Assembly: GCA_028713915.1 (NCBI GenBank)
Contig: JAQTNK010000002.1
Span: 102,899-166,898, forward strand
Origin: Rhodocyclaceae bacterium
GTDB lineage: Bacteria; Pseudomonadota; Gammaproteobacteria; Burkholderiales; Rhodocyclaceae
DNA: 64,000 nucleotides
Direction: 5' to 3'
Shown: piece after piece, positions 9,392-17,297 of the stretch
Numbering within the stretch: position 1 is the stretch's first letter
How the letters are laid out: each line of letters opens with the position of its first letter
Notes under the pieces: generated by a model
Database searches by the model: none
The model's input: only the letters and a program-made list of their open reading frames with translations
Told to the model about the DNA's origin: nothing
Translations under genes and position numbers: made by a program

Positions 9392-10054
9392 CTACTTCTT
9401 GTTCGCGGTCGCCGCGTTCTGTTGCTGCGCCCGGTTGTCGAGGTTCCTGGCCTGTTCTTCGGAAACGATCTCGAAGACGCGCACCACTTTCTGGACGCCG
9501 CCCGTCGTGCGCGCGATCTCGACCGCCGCATCGGATTCGCGCTGGGTGACGATGCCCAGCAGATAGACGGTGCCCGCTTCGGTGACGACCTTGACGTGGT
9601 TGGCGGCGAACTTGTTGGCGTCGATGAAGCGCGCCTTCACTTTCGACGTGATGTAGCTGTCGTTGCTGCGCGCGCCGAAGGAACTGGGGCCGGCGACCAG
9701 CAGCTCGTTGGTGATGGCCCTGACGTTGGGCACGCCGGTGACGACGCGCTCGATCTCGCCGCGCACCGCTTCGCTCGGCACTTCGCCGGTCAGCAGCACG
9801 GCGCGGTCGAAGCTGGTGACGTTGACATGGACCTTGTCGCCGAACTTCTCGCTGATGCGGTTGGCGGCGCGCGTCTCGATGGCTTCGTCGGCGATGTAGG
9901 TCTCGGTCGCGCGGCGATCGGCGAACACCAGGGCGCCGGCGCCGACGCCGACGGCGGCGACCGGGACGCAGCCCGTGAGCGCGGGCGCGAGGGCGGCGCA
10001 GGCCGCGGCGAGCAGGATGGTCTTGAATGTTGAACGGGTGCGGAATGAGGTCAT
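9392..10054 (-). CDS. dolP: outer-membrane lipoprotein with two BON domains (DolP/YraP type)
   Basis: A 220-residue lipoprotein with lipobox LTGC (Cys29) and two BON domains (about residues 50-120 and 128-200), the second containing [18 protein letters not shown] and GTVYLLGIV. DolP of Escherichia coli binds anionic phospholipids at the outer-membrane inner leaflet and supports membrane integrity and BAM function. The start is the ATG overlapping the stop of gmhA (ATGA at 10054-10051); a longer frame to 10156 would lie inside gmhA. The tail after residue 200 is Gln/Asn/Ala-rich. The order yraN-(diaA/gmhA)-dolP next to rsmI matches the E. coli yraL-yraN-diaA-yraP locus. Confidence 0.88.
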   Translation of the reverse strand: MTSFRTRSTFKTILLAAACAALAPALTGCVPVAAVGVGAGALVFADRRATETYIADEAIETRAANRISEKFGDKVHVNVTSFDRAVLLTGEVPSEAVRGEIERVVTGVPNVRAITNELLVAGPSSFGARSNDSYITSKVKARFIDANKFAANHVKVVTEAGTVYLLGIVTQRESDAAVEIARTTGGVQKVVRVFEIVSEEQARNLDNRAQQQNAATANKK

Positions 10055-10644
10055 GCGTCTTCTCCCAGCAGGAGCGTATCGATGCCGTCGCAGAGGCAGT
10101 GCAGGGTCAGCAGATGCACTTCCTGGATGCGCGCTGTGCGGGCGGCCGGTACGCAAAGATGAATGTCGGTGGCGGCGAGGCGGGCGGCCATCTTGCCGCC
10201 TTCCTTGCCGGTGAGGGCGATGATGCGGATGCCGCGCGGCTGGGCCGCGGCCATCGCTTCCAGCACGTTGGGCGAATTGCCCGAGGTGGAAATCGCCAGC
10301 AGGACGTCGCCGCGGCGGCCGAGCGCCTTGATCTGCTTGGCGAAGATGTCTTCGAAGCGGTAGTCGTTGCCGATCGAGGTCAAGGTCGAGGTGTCGGTCG
10401 TCAGCGCGATCGCGGCAAGCGGTTCGCGCTCGCGCTCGAAGCGGTTCACGAGCTCCGCGGCGAAGTGCTGCGAGTCCGCCGCCGAGCCGCCGTTGCCGCA
10501 GGCCATGATCTTGCCGCCGGCCTTGAGGCAGTCGGCCATCGCCTGCACGGCGGCGGCGATCGGGCCGGCCATGGCGTCGACGGCGGTCTGCTTGGTTTGG
10601 ATGCTGGCGGCGAACTGGTCGCGGATTCGGTCTTCGATGCTCAT
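10051..10644 (-). CDS. gmhA: SIS-domain phosphoheptose isomerase (GmhA/DiaA family)
   Basis: A 197-residue SIS-domain protein. GmhA converts sedoheptulose 7-phosphate to heptose 7-phosphate, the first step to ADP-heptose; the paralogue DiaA binds DnaA and is non-catalytic. The position in the yraN-diaA-yraP synteny is that of DiaA. However, the residues reported as catalytic in GmhA appear to be kept: Glu64 in [12 protein letters not shown] (as I recall it, Ser in E. coli DiaA) and His177 in [12 protein letters not shown]. The phosphosugar loop is [12 protein letters not shown], with [10 protein letters not shown] further on. rfaE2 in the same operon supports a heptose role. A double role in replication cannot be excluded. 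Confidence 0.82.
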   Translation of the reverse strand: MSIEDRIRDQFAASIQTKQTAVDAMAGPIAAAVQAMADCLKAGGKIMACGNGGSAADSQHFAAELVNRFEREREPLAAIALTTDTSTLTSIGNDYRFEDIFAKQIKALGRRGDVLLAISTSGNSPNVLEAMAAAQPRGIRIIALTGKEGGKMAARLAATDIHLCVPAARTARIQEVHLLTLHCLCDGIDTLLLGEDA

Positions 10645-10715
10645 GGTGAAGGCTACTTTGGCGATTATGCGAGCTTAGCCGCCGCCGTCAGCGGGCGAAG
10701 GCCGGAATTGGCCGG

Positions 10716-11084
10716 CTAAATGACGACAAATACTTCGATCAGCAAACGCTGCCAGGGGTTCCGGTGCGCGGTCAGCCTGGCGATGCGCGCGGCGACTGCC
10801 GTGCCGGCGTCCATCTCCGCCGCCACGCTGCGGTTCTCGGCGCGCGGCAGGTAGCCGAGCTTAACACCGTGCCACTCGACGCGCACGGCGTTGGCGTCGT
10901 GCGGATTGTCCGCCTCGCGGACCAGGGTGAGCGCATCGCCCACGCGCATGCGCTGCCACAGATCGTCGCCGGCATAGTACTGGAAGCCGGCCAGGGGCGA
11001 GCTTTGCACCAGGATCCGGATCGACTCGGCGCAGGTCGTGCCGGCCAGGAGGATCAGCAGCAGGCTAGCCAGGGCGGAACGCAT
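10716..11084 (-). CDS. small secreted HIRAN-domain protein
   Basis: A 122-residue protein with an N-terminal hydrophobic signal peptide (about residues 1-19, ending TTCAES) followed by one HIRAN domain. The domain shows SPLAGFQYY, the READNPHDANAVRVEW core and KLGYLPRAEN. HIRAN domains are best known in DNA-remodelling enzymes such as HLTF, where they bind 3' single-stranded DNA ends; here the domain stands alone and appears to be exported. Cys18 is in TTCAES, which is not a good lipobox. The gene starts 20 nt before the end of yraN, so the two are translationally coupled. The function outside the cytoplasm is unknown. Confidence 0.75.
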   Translation of the reverse strand: MRSALASLLLILLAGTTCAESIRILVQSSPLAGFQYYAGDDLWQRMRVGDALTLVREADNPHDANAVRVEWHGVKLGYLPRAENRSVAAEMDAGTAVAARIARLTAHRNPWQRLLIEVFVVI

Positions 11085-11409
11085 CTTTGAGCCACTCGAG
11101 TTTCCCCTCCTGGATCAGCACGCAATCGAAGCGGCAGGCCTGCTCGCCGTGGTGCGCCAGCCAGTGGCGGGCGGCGAGAATCAGGCGCGCCTGCTTGGCG
11201 GCCGTGATGCTGGCCGCCGCGCCGCCGTAGCCGGCGCTGGAGCGCAGCCGCACTTCGACGAAGACGGTGGTGCCGCCGTCGCGGCAGACGAGGTCGATCT
11301 CGCCGCCGCGGACGCGGAAGTTGCGGCCGACGATGCGAAGACCGCGCGCCGCCAGGAAATCGGCGGCGTGCGCCTCGGCTGCGGCGCCTGCTGCTTGCTT
11401 CAATGTCAT
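11065..11409 (-). CDS. yraN: YraN family (UPF0102) nuclease-like protein
   Basis: A 114-residue protein of the UPF0102 family, which has a PD-(D/E)xK endonuclease-like fold and an unproven cellular role, often linked to DNA processing. The motifs GRNFRVRGGEIDLVCRD and TVFVEVRLRS contain the putative metal and catalytic residues (E-I-D and E-V-R; the usual Lys is Arg here). I chose the start MTLKQAAG at 11409; a longer form from 11457 would run into rsmI on the other strand. It is the first gene of the minus-strand run ending with rfaE2 and is divergent from rsmI, with only about 20 bp between the starts. Confidence 0.85.
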   Translation of the reverse strand: MTLKQAAGAAAEAHAADFLAARGLRIVGRNFRVRGGEIDLVCRDGGTTVFVEVRLRSSAGYGGAAASITAAKQARLILAARHWLAHHGEQACRFDCVLIQEGKLEWLKDAFRPG

Positions 11410-11429
11410 GGGGCTGCAAGAATGCGGGT

Positions 11430-12275
11430 ATGGAAGCACATCATACGACATCGGCATTATTCGTGGTGGCGACGCCGCTGGGCAATCTCGACGACATCAC
11501 GCTGCGCGCGCTCGAAGTGCTGCGCGCTGCCGATCTCATCGCCTGCGAGGACACGCGGCATACGCGGCATCTGCTCGAGCGCCACGGCATCCGTGCGCCG
11601 CTGCTGGCTCTGCACGAGCACAACGAGAACCAGGCCGCGGACAAGCTGATCGCCCTGCTCGCCGACGGCAAGCGCGTGGCGCTGGTGTCGGATGCCGGCA
11701 CGCCCGGCATTTCCGATCCCGGCGCGCGCGCGGTCGCCGCGGTGCGCGCCGCGGGGCACAAGGTGGTGCCGCTGCCGGGACCGAGTGCGGCGATTGCGGC
11801 GCTGTCGGCCGCCGGACTGCCCGACGCGCGCTTCCTCTTCGCCGGCTTTCTGCCGACGAAGGCGACGGCGCGGCGCAGCGAAATCGAACGCCTGGGCGCC
11901 GTGCCGGCGGCGCTCGTCTTCTACGAAGCGCCGCACCGCATCGAGGAAACCGTCGCCGACCTGGCGGCCGTGCTCGAGCCGCAGCGCACGCTGGTGGTGG
12001 CGCGCGAACTGACCAAGCTCTTCGAGCAGATCGCGTCCATGCCGCTGGCGGATGGCCCGGCGTGGTTCGCCGCCGACGACAACCGGCGGCGCGGCGAATT
12101 CGTGCTCATCGTCTCGGGGCCGCCGCCGCGCCAAGGGTTGGACGCCGAAACCGAGCGCGTGCTGGCGGCCCTGCTGGCCGAGTTGCCGGTCAAGCAGGCG
12201 GCCAAGCTCGCCGCCACCATCACCGGTGCGGCGAAGAACGAGCTCTACCAACGTGCACTCGAACTCAAGGCATAA
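11430..12275 (+). CDS. rsmI: 16S rRNA (cytidine-1402-2'-O)-methyltransferase
   Basis: A 281-residue tetrapyrrole-methylase-fold enzyme that uses SAM to 2'-O-methylate C1402 of 16S rRNA, supporting decoding fidelity. Diagnostic stretches are VATPLGNLDDITLRALEVL at the N-terminus, ACEDTRHTRHLL, VSDAGTPGISDPG (SAM pocket) and FYEAPHRI, followed by the typical C-terminal GAAKNELYQRAL. The ATG at 11430 was preferred to an upstream alternative at 11403 because known members begin just before this motif. It is divergent from yraN. A strong hairpin follows at 12301-12332 before pyrC. Its substrate partner RsmH is encoded 4 kb downstream. Confidence 0.95.
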   Translation: MEAHHTTSALFVVATPLGNLDDITLRALEVLRAADLIACEDTRHTRHLLERHGIRAPLLALHEHNENQAADKLIALLADGKRVALVSDAGTPGISDPGARAVAAVRAAGHKVVPLPGPSAAIAALSAAGLPDARFLFAGFLPTKATARRSEIERLGAVPAALVFYEAPHRIEETVADLAAVLEPQRTLVVARELTKLFEQIASMPLADGPAWFAADDNRRRGEFVLIVSGPPPRQGLDAETERVLAALLAELPVKQAAKLAATITGAAKNELYQRALELKA

Positions 12276-12300
12276 TTCGGATACATAATCACTCGTTCGA

Positions 12301-12332
12301 GGGGCCTGCCGCAAAACGCTGCGGCAGGCCCC
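12301..12332 (+). terminator. perfect 13-bp hairpin between rsmI and pyrC
   Basis: GGGGCCTGCCGCA at 12301-12313 pairs perfectly with TGCGGCAGGCCCC at 12320-12332 around a 6-nt loop. No U-tract follows, so it may be a weak terminator, an attenuator or an RNA-stabilising structure rather than a classical intrinsic terminator. Confidence 0.55.
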
Positions 12333-12350
12333 TCAACTCGTACTTTGACG

Positions 12351-13406
12351 ATGACGACTTCGACTCTGACTCTTATCCGTCCCGACGACTGGCACCTGCA
12401 TCTGCGCGACGGCGCCGCGCTGGCGGCGGTCGTCGCCGACACGGCGCGCCGCTTCGGCCGTGCCGTCGTCATGCCGAACCTCAAGCCGCCGGTGACGACG
12501 GTCGAGCAGGCTGGCGCCTACCGGGCGCGCATTCTCGCGGCGCTGCCCGCCGGCAGCGCCTTCGAGCCGCTGATGACGCTCTACCTGACCGACAACACGG
12601 CGCCGGCGGAAATCGAGCGGGCGAAAGCCAGCGGCTTCGTCCATGCCGTCAAGCTCTACCCGGCCGGGGCGACGACCAATTCGGCTGCCGGCGTGACCGA
12701 CCTGGCGCGCTGCCGCGCCACGCTCGCGCGCATGGAAGCGCTCGGCCTGCCGCTGCTGGTGCATGGCGAAGCGACCGATCCGGCGGTCGATGTCTTCGAC
12801 CGCGAGGCGGTGTTCATCGAGCGCGTGCTGGCGCCGCTGCTCCAGGATTTTCCCGGCCTCAGGCTGGTGCTCGAGCACGTCACGACCCAAGAGGGCGTCG
12901 ACTTCGTGCGCGCGTCCGGGACCAACGTGGCGGCGACGATCACCGCCCATCACCTGCTGATGAACCGCAACGCGATTTTCGCCGGCGGCATCCGGCCGCA
13001 TCATTATTGCCTGCCGGTGCTCAAGCGCGAGGCGCACCGCCAGGCGCTGGTCGCGGCGGCCGTCTCGGGCAGTGTGCAGTTCTTTCTCGGCACCGATTCG
13101 GCGCCGCACGCCAAGGGCGCCAAGGAAGCCGCCTGCGGCTGCGCCGGCTGCTACACGGCGCATGCCGGCATCGAACTGTATGCCGAGGTCTTCGAGGCGG
13201 CCGGCGCGCTCGACAGGCTGGAGGCCTTTGCGGCCTTCCACGGCGCCGACTTCTACGGCCTGCCGCGCAATCGCGAGCGCATCACGCTGGTGAAGGAAAG
13301 CTGGACCGTGCCGGCGGTCGTGCCCTATGGCGCGGAGGAGACGCTGGTGCCGTTGCGCGCGGGCGAGACGGTGGCGTGGCGCCTGCAAACGGAGGAGCGA
13401 GGATGA
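12351..13406 (+). CDS. pyrC: dihydroorotase (class II, monofunctional)
   Basis: A 351-residue zinc enzyme closing carbamoyl-aspartate to dihydroorotate in pyrimidine synthesis. Metal ligands are visible: H15 and H17 in DDWHLHLRD, the lysine to be carboxylated K101 in HAVKLYPAG, His in LLVHGEATD and LEHVTTQEG, and Asp in FLGTDSAPH. The length and motifs match the E. coli PyrC class. I used ATG at 12351; a TTG two codons upstream is possible. There is no clear Shine-Dalgarno, and the rsmI-pyrC gap holds a strong hairpin, so expression may depend on RNA structure. The stop overlaps the start of the next lipoprotein gene. Confidence 0.95.
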   Translation: MTTSTLTLIRPDDWHLHLRDGAALAAVVADTARRFGRAVVMPNLKPPVTTVEQAGAYRARILAALPAGSAFEPLMTLYLTDNTAPAEIERAKASGFVHAVKLYPAGATTNSAAGVTDLARCRATLARMEALGLPLLVHGEATDPAVDVFDREAVFIERVLAPLLQDFPGLRLVLEHVTTQEGVDFVRASGTNVAATITAHHLLMNRNAIFAGGIRPHHYCLPVLKREAHRQALVAAAVSGSVQFFLGTDSAPHAKGAKEAACGCAGCYTAHAGIELYAEVFEAAGALDRLEAFAAFHGADFYGLPRNRERITLVKESWTVPAVVPYGAEETLVPLRAGETVAWRLQTEERG

Positions 13407-13837
13407 AGTTGCGCAAGGAATGGACGGCCGGCCTGCTGGCGGGCCTGGCGGCCGTGCTGCTGGCGGGCTGCGGCCGCGACGACACGGCTTCGTTGATGAT
13501 CGACGGCAACGACACGGCCCTGACGCTGGAGCGCGTCAAGCCCTATGTCTGGAGCGACGAGTGGGACCTGGACCTGGTCGTGCGCCGCTTCCCGGATTGC
13601 CAGCGCCGCCACAAGCTCAATCCGGCGCGCGGCGAGGCGTTCAAGATGGACGTGTTCGCGCCGGAGCCCGGTGTCTTCATCGTCAAGCAGGGCAAGCGCT
13701 GGTATGTCACGCAGCTGAAGGACTGCGACCTGCAGGCCTTCAAGGAAGCGCCGCCGGAACCGGGCACGCCGGTCGGCTCGTTCGCCGAGAAGGACGGCGT
13801 CCTCAAGTTCGTGAAAGCGCCTGCGGCAGGTTCTTGA
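13403..13837 (+). CDS. hypothetical lipoprotein
   Basis: A 144-residue protein whose ATG overlaps the pyrC stop (ATGA), with GGAGGAGCGAGG just upstream as ribosome-binding site. The N-terminus has a signal with lipobox LLAGC (Cys23), so it is probably lipid-anchored. The rest is a mixed domain with two cysteines ([10 protein letters not shown] and [10 protein letters not shown]) that may form a disulfide. I do not recognise the family. Coupling to pyrC does not reveal a role and may only reflect gene packing. It converges on the DHH phosphoesterase gene 9 nt downstream. Confidence 0.7.
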   Translation: MKLRKEWTAGLLAGLAAVLLAGCGRDDTASLMIDGNDTALTLERVKPYVWSDEWDLDLVVRRFPDCQRRHKLNPARGEAFKMDVFAPEPGVFIVKQGKRWYVTQLKDCDLQAFKEAPPEPGTPVGSFAEKDGVLKFVKAPAAGS

Positions 13838-13846
13838 ACGCCCGGA

Positions 13847-14773
13847 TCAACCGTCGGCGTTGATCTGGGCGATCAGTTCCTTGAGCACGGCTTCGGCGCG
13901 ATCGTTGTCGATCTGGCAGGTGCCCGCGGCCTGGTGGCCGCCGCCGCCGTACTTGAGCATGAGTTCGCCGACGTTGGTTTTCGCGCTGCGGTCGAAGATG
14001 GACTTGCCGGTGGCATAAACAGTATTCTGCTGCTTGACGCCCCAGAGCACGTGGATCGAGATGTTGCACTGGGGGAAGAGCGCATAGATCATGAAGCGGT
14101 TGCCGGCGTAGATGGTCTCTTCGCCGCGCAGGTCGAGGACGACGAGGTTCTTGTGCACGGTGGCGCAGCGCTTGATCTGTTCCTTGAATTTCTCCGCATG
14201 CTCGAAATAGAGGCTGGCGCGCTCGACCACGTCGGGCAGCTTGAGGATGTCGTCGATCGCGTGGTTCTTGCAGTAGTCGATCAGGTCCATCATCAGGTTG
14301 TAGTTCGAGATGCGGAACTCGCGGAAGCGGCCGAGGCCAGTGCGCGCGTCCATGAGGAAGTTCATCAGCACCCAGCCCTTCGGATTCAGCACTTCGTCCA
14401 TGGAGAACTGGGCCGAATCGGCCTTGTCCACTGCCGTCATCATTTCGTTCCACGCCGCCGGGAACTTGTTCCTGCCGCCGAAGTGCTCGTAGACGACGCG
14501 CGCCGCCGAGGGCGCGTCGGGATAAATGATGTGGTTGGGCCGTTCGCCGGGGTTGCGGAAAGTCTCCGACAGGTGGTGGTCGAAAGCGAGGCGCACGCCG
14601 GGCACGAAAGGCAGGTTGGTCGTGATGTCGTTGTCGGTGATCTCGACCTTGCCGTCCTGCATGTCCTTGGGATGGACGAACTTGATCTCGTCGATCATGT
14701 CGAGGTGCTTGAGGAGCACGGCGCAAACCAAGCCGTCGAAGTCGCTGCGGGTGACCAGGCGGTACTTGCTCAT
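13847..14773 (-). CDS. DHH/DHHA1-family phosphoesterase
   Basis: A 308-residue member of the DHH phosphoesterase superfamily. The N-terminal domain has RSDFDGLVCAVLL and LAFDHHLSE (the DHH motif); the C-terminal DHHA1 domain ends with the glycine-rich GGGGHQAAGTCQI. Related proteins hydrolyse nanoRNA, cyclic dinucleotide products, polyphosphate or ribose 5-phosphate derivatives; which of these applies cannot be read from sequence. The start MSKYRLVTRSDFDG at 14773 is preceded by GGAG about 11 nt upstream. A much longer frame to 15217 exists only because it runs antisense through rnpB, and was rejected. It is divergent from rnpB, with about 140 bp between. Confidence 0.82.
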   Translation of the reverse strand: MSKYRLVTRSDFDGLVCAVLLKHLDMIDEIKFVHPKDMQDGKVEITDNDITTNLPFVPGVRLAFDHHLSETFRNPGERPNHIIYPDAPSAARVVYEHFGGRNKFPAAWNEMMTAVDKADSAQFSMDEVLNPKGWVLMNFLMDARTGLGRFREFRISNYNLMMDLIDYCKNHAIDDILKLPDVVERASLYFEHAEKFKEQIKRCATVHKNLVVLDLRGEETIYAGNRFMIYALFPQCNISIHVLWGVKQQNTVYATGKSIFDRSAKTNVGELMLKYGGGGHQAAGTCQIDNDRAEAVLKELIAQINADG

Positions 14774-14911
14774 GAGAGGGACGTCTCCTTCGGGTTTTTC
14801 GGCCGCGCGCGCCGACGGCGCGGCAGCCAGGCGAATTTCGAAAAGCATACCATAGCGCCTGAATTTCACTGCCGCCGCGGCCGACATCGGCGCGGATGCT
14901 AAGATTCGTGC

Positions 14912-15357
14912 GGAAGTCCGCCAGGCAGCCGCTGGACGCGCAAGCGTCTGGAGGAAAGTCCGGGCCCCACAGAGCAGGATGCCGGCTAACGGCCGGGCGC
15001 CGCGAGGCGACAGACAGTGCAACAGAAAGATACCGCCGATGGCCCGACTTTGCCGCCGCAAGACGGCAAAGTCAAAATCCGCACAGGAGGAAATGCCTTC
15101 GCGGAGCGGGCTCAGGCAAGGGTGAAATGGTGGCGTGCCGCAAGGCGCGCCGCGGCCGCGCAAGCGGTCGCGAGGTAAGAGCTCACCGCGGACGTGGCAA
15201 CACGGACGGCACGGCAAACCTCATCCGGGGCAAGGCCAAATAGGGGAGCAATGGCGCTGCTCGCGTCGCTCCCGGGTAGGCTGCTAGAGGCCGTCGGCAA
15301 CGGCGGTCCCAGAGGAATGGCTGCTCACGACAGAACCCGGCTTATCGGCGGACTTCC
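14912..15357 (+). ncRNA. rnpB: RNase P RNA (bacterial type A)
   Basis: The catalytic RNA of ribonuclease P, which trims tRNA 5' ends. The outer helix P1 is formed by GGAAGTCCGCC at 14912-14922 and GGCGGACTTCC at 15347-15357. Conserved core elements follow in order: GAGGAAAGTCCGGGC, CACAGAGCAGGATGCCGGCTAACG, CAACAGAAAGATACCGCC, GGTAAGAGCTCACCGC, GCAAGGCCAAATAGGG and ACGACAGAACCCGGCTTATC. At about 446 nt it is longer than the E. coli RNA (377 nt). The extra length sits mainly at 15046-15105, where two additional stem-loops extend the P12 region. End points are from helix P1 and are approximate by a few bases. Confidence 0.95.
15046..15105 (+). other. two-hairpin extension of the P12 region in RNase P RNA
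   Basis: GACTTTGCCG (15046-15055) pairs perfectly with CGGCAAAGTC (15064-15073) around an 8-nt loop. A second stem, TCCGC (15078-15082) with GCGGA (15101-15105), encloses a smaller AGG/CCT pairing. E. coli has only a short GCAA-capped stem at this place. Confidence 0.65.
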
Positions 15358-15563
15358 ACCTGCCATTTCCCCCGTTTCCCTGCAGGACGATGCGACGCCC
15401 GCCACGGCAGCCGGCACACCCTCGCCTTGACGATCCCCATATCTTCATAAAGCACTTCCGGTTTCGTTTTGTCGTGATTGATTTTAAGGGCAAATTTCTT
15501 TGTCCTGCCCTTTCGCAAGCGGCGTTAAGTCCTTGTCGCGCATGGAAAAAGTTGGAAATTCGC
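15358..15563. other. non-coding region between rnpB and Pmra
   Basis: No credible gene. The 15420-15520 part is clearly more AT-rich than its surroundings, as expected for promoter-proximal DNA. No convincing intrinsic terminator for rnpB could be seen. Confidence 0.6.
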
Positions 15564-15592
15564 TTGACCGGTCCGAAAAGATGCCCTAAAGT
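15564..15592 (+). promoter_or_regulatory. probable sigma-70 promoter of the dcw cluster (Pmra)
   Basis: TTGACC at 15564-15569, a 17-nt spacer, then TAAAGT at 15587-15592 give a good sigma-70 promoter about 65 bp upstream of mraZ. It is directly followed by three MraZ-type repeats, the known arrangement of the E. coli mra promoter. Confidence 0.65.
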
Positions 15593-15616
15593 GGGAAAAG
15601 GTGGTGAAAAGTGGGG
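15591..15616 (+). promoter_or_regulatory. MraZ operator: three direct repeats at 10-bp spacing
   Basis: TGGGA (15592-15596), TGGTG (15602-15606) and TGGGG (15612-15616) are each separated by 5 nt. This matches the TGGGN-N5 direct repeats bound by MraZ in E. coli and related systems. The repeats overlap and follow the -10 element, so bound MraZ would repress its own operon. Confidence 0.75.
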
Positions 15617-15654
15617 GACGCCGATGTTCTCAGCCACCCAAAAAGGGGAGACGG

Positions 15655-16104
15655 GTGTTTCAAGGAGCGACGGCGCTAAACCTGGATGCGAAGGGGCGGA
15701 TGGCGATTCCGTCGCGCCATCGCGACGGGCTTAATGTCGCCTCGGCCTCCCGCCTGATCCTCACCACCCATCCGCATCGCTGCCTGTTGCTCTATCCCGA
15801 GCCGGCCTGGGCGCCGATCCGCGAGAAGATTCTGGCCGCGCCCAGCTTCGATCCCCGTTCCGCCGCCGCCAAGCGCGTGCTGGTCGGCAATGCGCGCGAC
15901 GAGCAGATGGACGGCGCCGGCCGCCTGTTGATTGCGCCCGAACTGCGCGAATTCGCCTCCCTGGAAAAGCAGGTCTGGCTGGTGGGCATGGGCAGCCATT
16001 TCGAGATCTGGTCGGATGCGGGCTGGAAGCGCCAGCACGAGGCGGCTTTCGAGGCGTTGTCGGCGAACGAGCCGCCGCCGGGATTCGAGGGCATTTCGCT
16101 GTGA
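15655..16104 (+). CDS. mraZ: transcriptional regulator MraZ
   Basis: A 149-residue DNA-binding protein of the AbrB-like swapped-hairpin fold; MraZ forms multimeric rings and represses the dcw operon. The start is the GTG at 15655, giving [19 protein letters not shown] as in known members, with GGGGAG at 15644-15649 as ribosome-binding site. The second half has the repeated motif [20 protein letters not shown] followed by [15 protein letters not shown]. An upstream in-frame GTG at 15601 lies inside the operator and was rejected. The stop overlaps the GTG of rsmH. Binding sites for it are visible at 15591-15616. Confidence 0.95.
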   Translation: MFQGATALNLDAKGRMAIPSRHRDGLNVASASRLILTTHPHRCLLLYPEPAWAPIREKILAAPSFDPRSAAAKRVLVGNARDEQMDGAGRLLIAPELREFASLEKQVWLVGMGSHFEIWSDAGWKRQHEAAFEALSANEPPPGFEGISL

Positions 16105-17027
16105 CCGCCGCGGGCGGCCACGTCAGCGTGCTGCTGGCGGAGGCGGTCGCGGCGCTCGCGGTCAGGCAGGACGGAATCTATGTCGACGCGACGTTCGGGC
16201 GCGGCGGCCACAGCCGCGAAATTCTCGCGCAGCTGGGCAAGCCGGGCCGCTTGATCGCGCTGGATCGCGATCCGGCGGCGGTGGCGGCGGCACGGCAAAT
16301 CGCCGACCCGCGCCTGACCGTGGTGCATGCCGCCTTCGGACGCCTGGGCGAAGTGCTCGACGAACTCGGCATCGCCAAGGTGGATGGCGTGCTGCTGGAC
16401 GTCGGCGTGTCGTCGCCGCAACTGGATACGCCCGAGAGGGGCATGAGTTTTCGTTTCGATGCGCCGCTGGACATGCGCATGGACACGACGCAGGGGGAGA
16501 CCGCGGCGGATTTTCTGGCGCGGGCGGATCAACGTGAGATTGAAAGGGTGGTCAGGGACTATGGCGAAGAACGGTTTGCTCATGCGATTGCAAAGGCGGT
16601 TGTTGCTGCTCGGTGCGAATACCGTATTTCAACCACGCGACAATTTGCCGCGCTCGTGGAAAAAGCCGTGCTCACGCGGGAACCGGGCCAGCATCCGGCG
16701 ACGCGCAGCTTTCAAGCTCTACGGATTCACGTCAATCGGGAGCTTGAGGAGCTGTCGCTAGTCCTGCCGCAATGCCAGGAGCGGCTGGTCAGCGGCGGCC
16801 GCCTGGTGGTCATCGCTTTCCATTCGCTGGAGGATCGCATCGTCAAACGCTTCATGCGCGACGCCTCGCAACCGCCGAAGCTGCCGAAGAAGCTGCCGGT
16901 ACGCGCGGCCGAGCTGCCGCCGCCGCAACTGAAACTCATCGGCAAGCCGGTGTTTCCGTCGGCGGCGGAGACGGCCGCGAACCCGCGGGCGCGCAGCGCC
17001 GTCATGCGCGTCGCCGCGAGGATATAG
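16101..17027 (+). CDS. rsmH: 16S rRNA (cytosine-1402-N4)-methyltransferase
   Basis: A 308-residue SAM-dependent methyltransferase (formerly MraW) that N4-methylates C1402 of 16S rRNA. It shows [13 protein letters not shown], the SAM loop [38 protein letters not shown], and the C-terminal [23 protein letters not shown]. The start is a GTG overlapping the mraZ stop (GTGA), marking translational coupling. It acts at the same nucleotide as RsmI, whose gene is also in this window. Length is normal. Confidence 0.96.
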   Translation: MTAAGGHVSVLLAEAVAALAVRQDGIYVDATFGRGGHSREILAQLGKPGRLIALDRDPAAVAAARQIADPRLTVVHAAFGRLGEVLDELGIAKVDGVLLDVGVSSPQLDTPERGMSFRFDAPLDMRMDTTQGETAADFLARADQREIERVVRDYGEERFAHAIAKAVVAARCEYRISTTRQFAALVEKAVLTREPGQHPATRSFQALRIHVNRELEELSLVLPQCQERLVSGGRLVVIAFHSLEDRIVKRFMRDASQPPKLPKKLPVRAAELPPPQLKLIGKPVFPSAAETAANPRARSAVMRVAARI

Positions 17028-17030
17028 GCG

Positions 17031-17297
17031 GTGGCGCGGTTCAATGCGGTGCTGGTGCTGATCGCCGTGGCCTGCGCGCTCTCGGCGGTCACGTCCACCC
17101 ATCGGGCGCGCAAGCTATTTACGGAACTCGAGCGGGAACAGAACCGCATGCGCGAGCTCGAAGTCGAATGGGGTCAGTTGCAACTCGAACAAAGCACTTG
17201 GGCCGCGCATGCCCGCGTCGAGAAAATCGCGCGCGAACGCTTGGGCATGAAGACTCCGGCGCCGGGACAGATCGTCGTGGTTGAAGGTCCCAAATGA
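17031..17297 (+). CDS. ftsL: cell division protein FtsL
   Basis: An 88-residue bitopic membrane protein of the FtsQLB divisome complex. Residues 3-20 form the transmembrane segment (NAVLVLIAVACALSAV); residues 24-60 are a coiled coil (RARKLFTELEREQNRM); the C-terminal region has ARERLGMKTPAPGQIV, typical of the family. It starts at GTG 3 nt after rsmH and its stop overlaps the ATG of ftsI. FtsL is weakly conserved in sequence; here topology, size and position decide the call. Confidence 0.93.
   Translation: MARFNAVLVLIAVACALSAVTSTHRARKLFTELEREQNRMRELEVEWGQLQLEQSTWAAHARVEKIARERLGMKTPAPGQIVVVEGPK

Noticed and set aside
14774..15217. N-terminal extension of the DHH phosphoesterase
   Set aside because: The extension lies antisense within rnpB and lacks similarity to the family; a better start exists at 14773.
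15284..15637. 117-residue minus-strand frame between rnpB and mraZ
   Set aside because: It is antisense to the 3' part of rnpB and to Pmra, and has no recognisable domain.
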